A stretch of DNA of 64,000 nt from Hyphomicrobiales bacterium (GTDB taxonomy: Bacteria; Pseudomonadota; Alphaproteobacteria; Rhizobiales; Rhizobiaceae): positions 1 to 64,000 of the forward strand of contig UBMI01000005.1 of the NCBI GenBank assembly GCA_900466475.1, given 5' to 3'. The notes beneath the pieces were generated by a model. The model was not told where the DNA came from. It saw nothing but the letters and a program-made list of their open reading frames with translations, and made no database searches. How positions within the stretch are numbered: the stretch's first letter is position 1; every line of letters begins with the position of its first letter. A program made the translations under genes and the position numbers. Below, in pieces: positions 62,288 through 64,000 of the stretch.

Positions 62288-62579
62288 GACTGGGTTCCCA
62301 TTGTCGCGCGGCCAGAATGACCACTTTGCAATACGCCTAGGTTAGGATGAAATGTTGCGCCGTCGCTTCAAAAACCTGCCTTGGTATTTCATCTGTAGCA
62401 AACTGCCGCGTTCAGCACAGATTCGAGGGGAATTGGCCCTCGGATAGTGCGGTTCTTTCATCTGTAACCGAATTTCACTTTTCCCGCAGGTACCATCGAC
62501 GTTAGGAGCCTATACGCTCCATCAAGGCCCAATTGGCGTCGCATCGAAATTGACCCGCTCAGAACAAACCGAAGCCGAC

Positions 62580-63899
62580 ATGCAATGGAATCGGCATTCG
62601 ACCCGTCCTTCAAGACGCCGAGACGTGTTTCGGATGCTTTGTCTTGCGTCCGCTGGCGGGGCTTTGGAATTCTATGACTTTGTAATTTTCGTCTTCCTTG
62701 CCGAGGCGATCAGCGTGCTGTTCTTCCCGCCTGATATGCCGACATGGCTGGCGATGATACAAACCTACGGCATATTCGCCTCCGGCTACATTTTCCGGCC
62801 TCTCGGAGGAATAGTGCTTGCCCATTTCGGCGACATGTTTGGCCGCAAGCGCGTCTTTGCATTCTCAATTCTGTTGATGGCCGGCGCAACGCTCGCGGTC
62901 GGGCTTTTGCCGACCTATCAGAGCGCCGGGATTGCCGCACCCTTATTGCTCGTCGTCCTGCGCATATTTCAGGGTATTGCAATCGGCGGGGAAGTGCCCG
63001 GCGCCTGGACATTTGCGGCCGAACACGTTTCCTCGCGTCGTGTGGGCTTTGCATGTGGCCTGGTGTGCGCCGGGCTTGGTGTTGGGATTTTCCTGGGCGC
63101 ATCCCTTACGGCACTGACGACGATGATTCTGCCGCCCGCCGACATGTTGAGTTACGGATGGCGGTTGCCTTTCATTCTCGGTGGTGTCTTCGGCCTCATC
63201 GGGATGCGGCTTCGCCGCATGTTGCATGAAACGCCGGTGTTTGTGGCTCTAAGAGCAAAAAAACAACTCGTTCCCGAACTGCCTCTGGCCGTGGTCGTGA
63301 AGACCTATCGGCGGAGCATCGTTATTTCTGTCCTTTGCACCTGGATCCTGTCGGCTAGTGTCGTGATGCTGACGCTGATGGTCCCAACAATCCTGGAGGG
63401 ATCTCACCATGTCGACCATCAAGTTGCGCTGATCGCGACAACGATAAGCGCGATGTCCCTCGTGGTCGGGGTGGTTTCAGGCGGACTGCTTTTCGATCGG
63501 ATCGGCGCGGCGCGGTTCTTCATGGTCGGAGGCCTTTTTTTGGCCATCGGCGGCTTTGCTTTTTACACTATTTCTACGCCAGCCCCGGCCCAGGTCTTTC
63601 TTTCGAGCGCCATAATCGGCTTTTCCGGCCTTAGTGCCGTTGGAGCAGCCGTTGTCATGGTCTCATGCTTTCCGCCCCCGGTCCGTTTTTCGGGCGTATC
63701 CCTCTCCTACAATGTTTCCTACGCATTTTTTGGTGGCCTGACACCGGTAACGCTCGCCGCGTTCTTGACGATCTCGTCGCTTTCGCATGTGTTTTACCTG
63801 CTCTTCGTCAGCGCGCTCACGATGGGCCTGGGTGTTTACTTCTTGGTTCGGCCCGAGGCCTTGACCGACCGGGAGCAAGTCTCGACCGCTCAAAGGTAA
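62580..63899 (+). CDS. MFS transporter of the metabolite:H+ symporter type
   Basis: The 439-residue protein has twelve membrane helices and the MHS group pattern: GGALEFYDFVIFVFLAEAI at the first helix, ASGYIFRPLGGIVLAHFGDMFGRKR at helices 2-3, and FQGIAIGGEVPGAWTFAAEH. Members import organic acids, betaines or aromatic acids with protons. The start is uncertain: the ATG at 62580 is used here, and an in-frame TTG at 62550 is an alternative; neither has a good ribosome site. It is divergent from the flavin monooxygenase, so it might import that enzyme's substrate. Confidence 0.88.
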   Translation: MQWNRHSTRPSRRRDVFRMLCLASAGGALEFYDFVIFVFLAEAISVLFFPPDMPTWLAMIQTYGIFASGYIFRPLGGIVLAHFGDMFGRKRVFAFSILLMAGATLAVGLLPTYQSAGIAAPLLLVVLRIFQGIAIGGEVPGAWTFAAEHVSSRRVGFACGLVCAGLGVGIFLGASLTALTTMILPPADMLSYGWRLPFILGGVFGLIGMRLRRMLHETPVFVALRAKKQLVPELPLAVVVKTYRRSIVISVLCTWILSASVVMLTLMVPTILEGSHHVDHQVALIATTISAMSLVVGVVSGGLLFDRIGAARFFMVGGLFLAIGGFAFYTISTPAPAQVFLSSAIIGFSGLSAVGAAVVMVSCFPPPVRFSGVSLSYNVSYAFFGGLTPVTLAAFLTISSLSHVFYLLFVSALTMGLGVYFLVRPEALTDREQVSTAQR

Positions 63900-63924
63900 A
63901 ATACCTTACCGGAAACCTGGCCGG

Positions 63925-64000
63925 CTATCGGGGGACCTCGGGGCGCGGTTGCTTGTTCCCAATCAATTCGAACAGCGTAGCAGCGAGGCGGTTGGAGCTG
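63925..64000 (-). CDS. 3' end of an unidentified gene (partial)
   Basis: On the minus strand an open frame enters from the right edge and ends with TAG at 63925-63927, giving SSNRLAATLFELIGNKQPRP and a few more residues. It looks coding-like and converges on the MHS transporter gene. It is too short to identify. Confidence 0.35.
   Translation of the reverse strand, partial: SSNRLAATLFELIGNKQPRPEVPR

Noticed and set aside
1..64000. tRNA, rRNA or insertion-sequence genes
   Set aside because: I looked for tRNA-like ends, rRNA stretches and transposase motifs and found none that I can support.

Overview
The window looks like Rhizobiaceae DNA (Rhizobium/Agrobacterium group). The grounds are GC-rich alphaproteobacterial coding style, a fused Pha/Mrp antiporter subunit A/B, several sugar-type ABC importers, paired small cold-shock proteins, DUF2934 and GSU2403-type proteins, and a short remnant of a repABC-plasmid RepC protein near 58.7 kb. 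The RepC remnant and the density of catabolic cassettes suggest a large plasmid or chromid, but no intact replication locus is present.

Layout. 0-5.6 kb: the end of an unknown gene, a GNAT acetyltransferase, a 944-residue wHTH/NTPase/TPR regulator divergent from a LuxR/FixJ-type regulator, and a MmcQ/YjbR protein. 5.9-12.3 kb: a complete six-gene Pha/Mrp cation/proton antiporter operon (minus strand), divergent from a small XRE regulator. 12.6-30.3 kb: a large catabolic region. A minus-strand gene string (SDR, Zn-ADH, YciI, Gfo/Idh/MocA, Zn-ADH, PRISE-type SDR, intradiol dioxygenase, maleylacetate reductase, YciI, an unlisted 59-aa ORF, an RbsC-type permease, a periplasmic binding protein, a fused RbsA-RbsC protein and a VOC protein) faces a plus-strand dehydrogenase and a regulator that joins a winged helix to a solute-binding-protein domain. 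A ketopantoate-reductase-like gene converges on that regulator. Three copies of a TATCC-N5-GGAT dyad lie in the non-coding gaps of this region only.

30.8-38.6 kb: a mixed stretch with DUF1684, LysR/SDR/SnoaL, two frameshifted genes (GSU2403 nucleotidyltransferase and DUF2934), a cold-shock protein, a J-domain protein and an SDR. 38.9-42 kb: a GAF-GGDEF-PilZ protein and a two-gene cassette of a CmoA-like carboxy-SAM synthase with a membrane methyltransferase. 42.3-49 kb: an AraC regulator divergent from a sugar epimerase plus a complete RbsABC-type importer. 49-56 kb: an arabinoside operon (GH51 arabinofuranosidase, UgpC-type ATPase, binding protein, two permeases) ending in an HTH regulator with a beta-rich C-terminal domain. 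56.4-64 kb: a secreted His/Tyr/Arg-rich protein, DUF2442, an MFS transporter, a second cold-shock gene, the repC remnant, a periplasmic protein, an orphan histidine kinase, a flavin monooxygenase, an MHS-type transporter and the edge of another gene.

How the parts may work together. The 12.6-30.3 kb region ends in the hydroxyquinol lower pathway (ring cleavage, then maleylacetate reduction) but has no ring hydroxylase; instead it has many NAD(P)-type dehydrogenases and a sugar/polyol-type importer. I infer that an imported alicyclic polyol or similar compound is oxidised and aromatised to a trihydroxybenzene before cleavage, under control of the wHTH-SBP regulator acting at the shared dyad. 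This is the strongest candidate for an undescribed system here. The carboxy-SAM cassette is the second.
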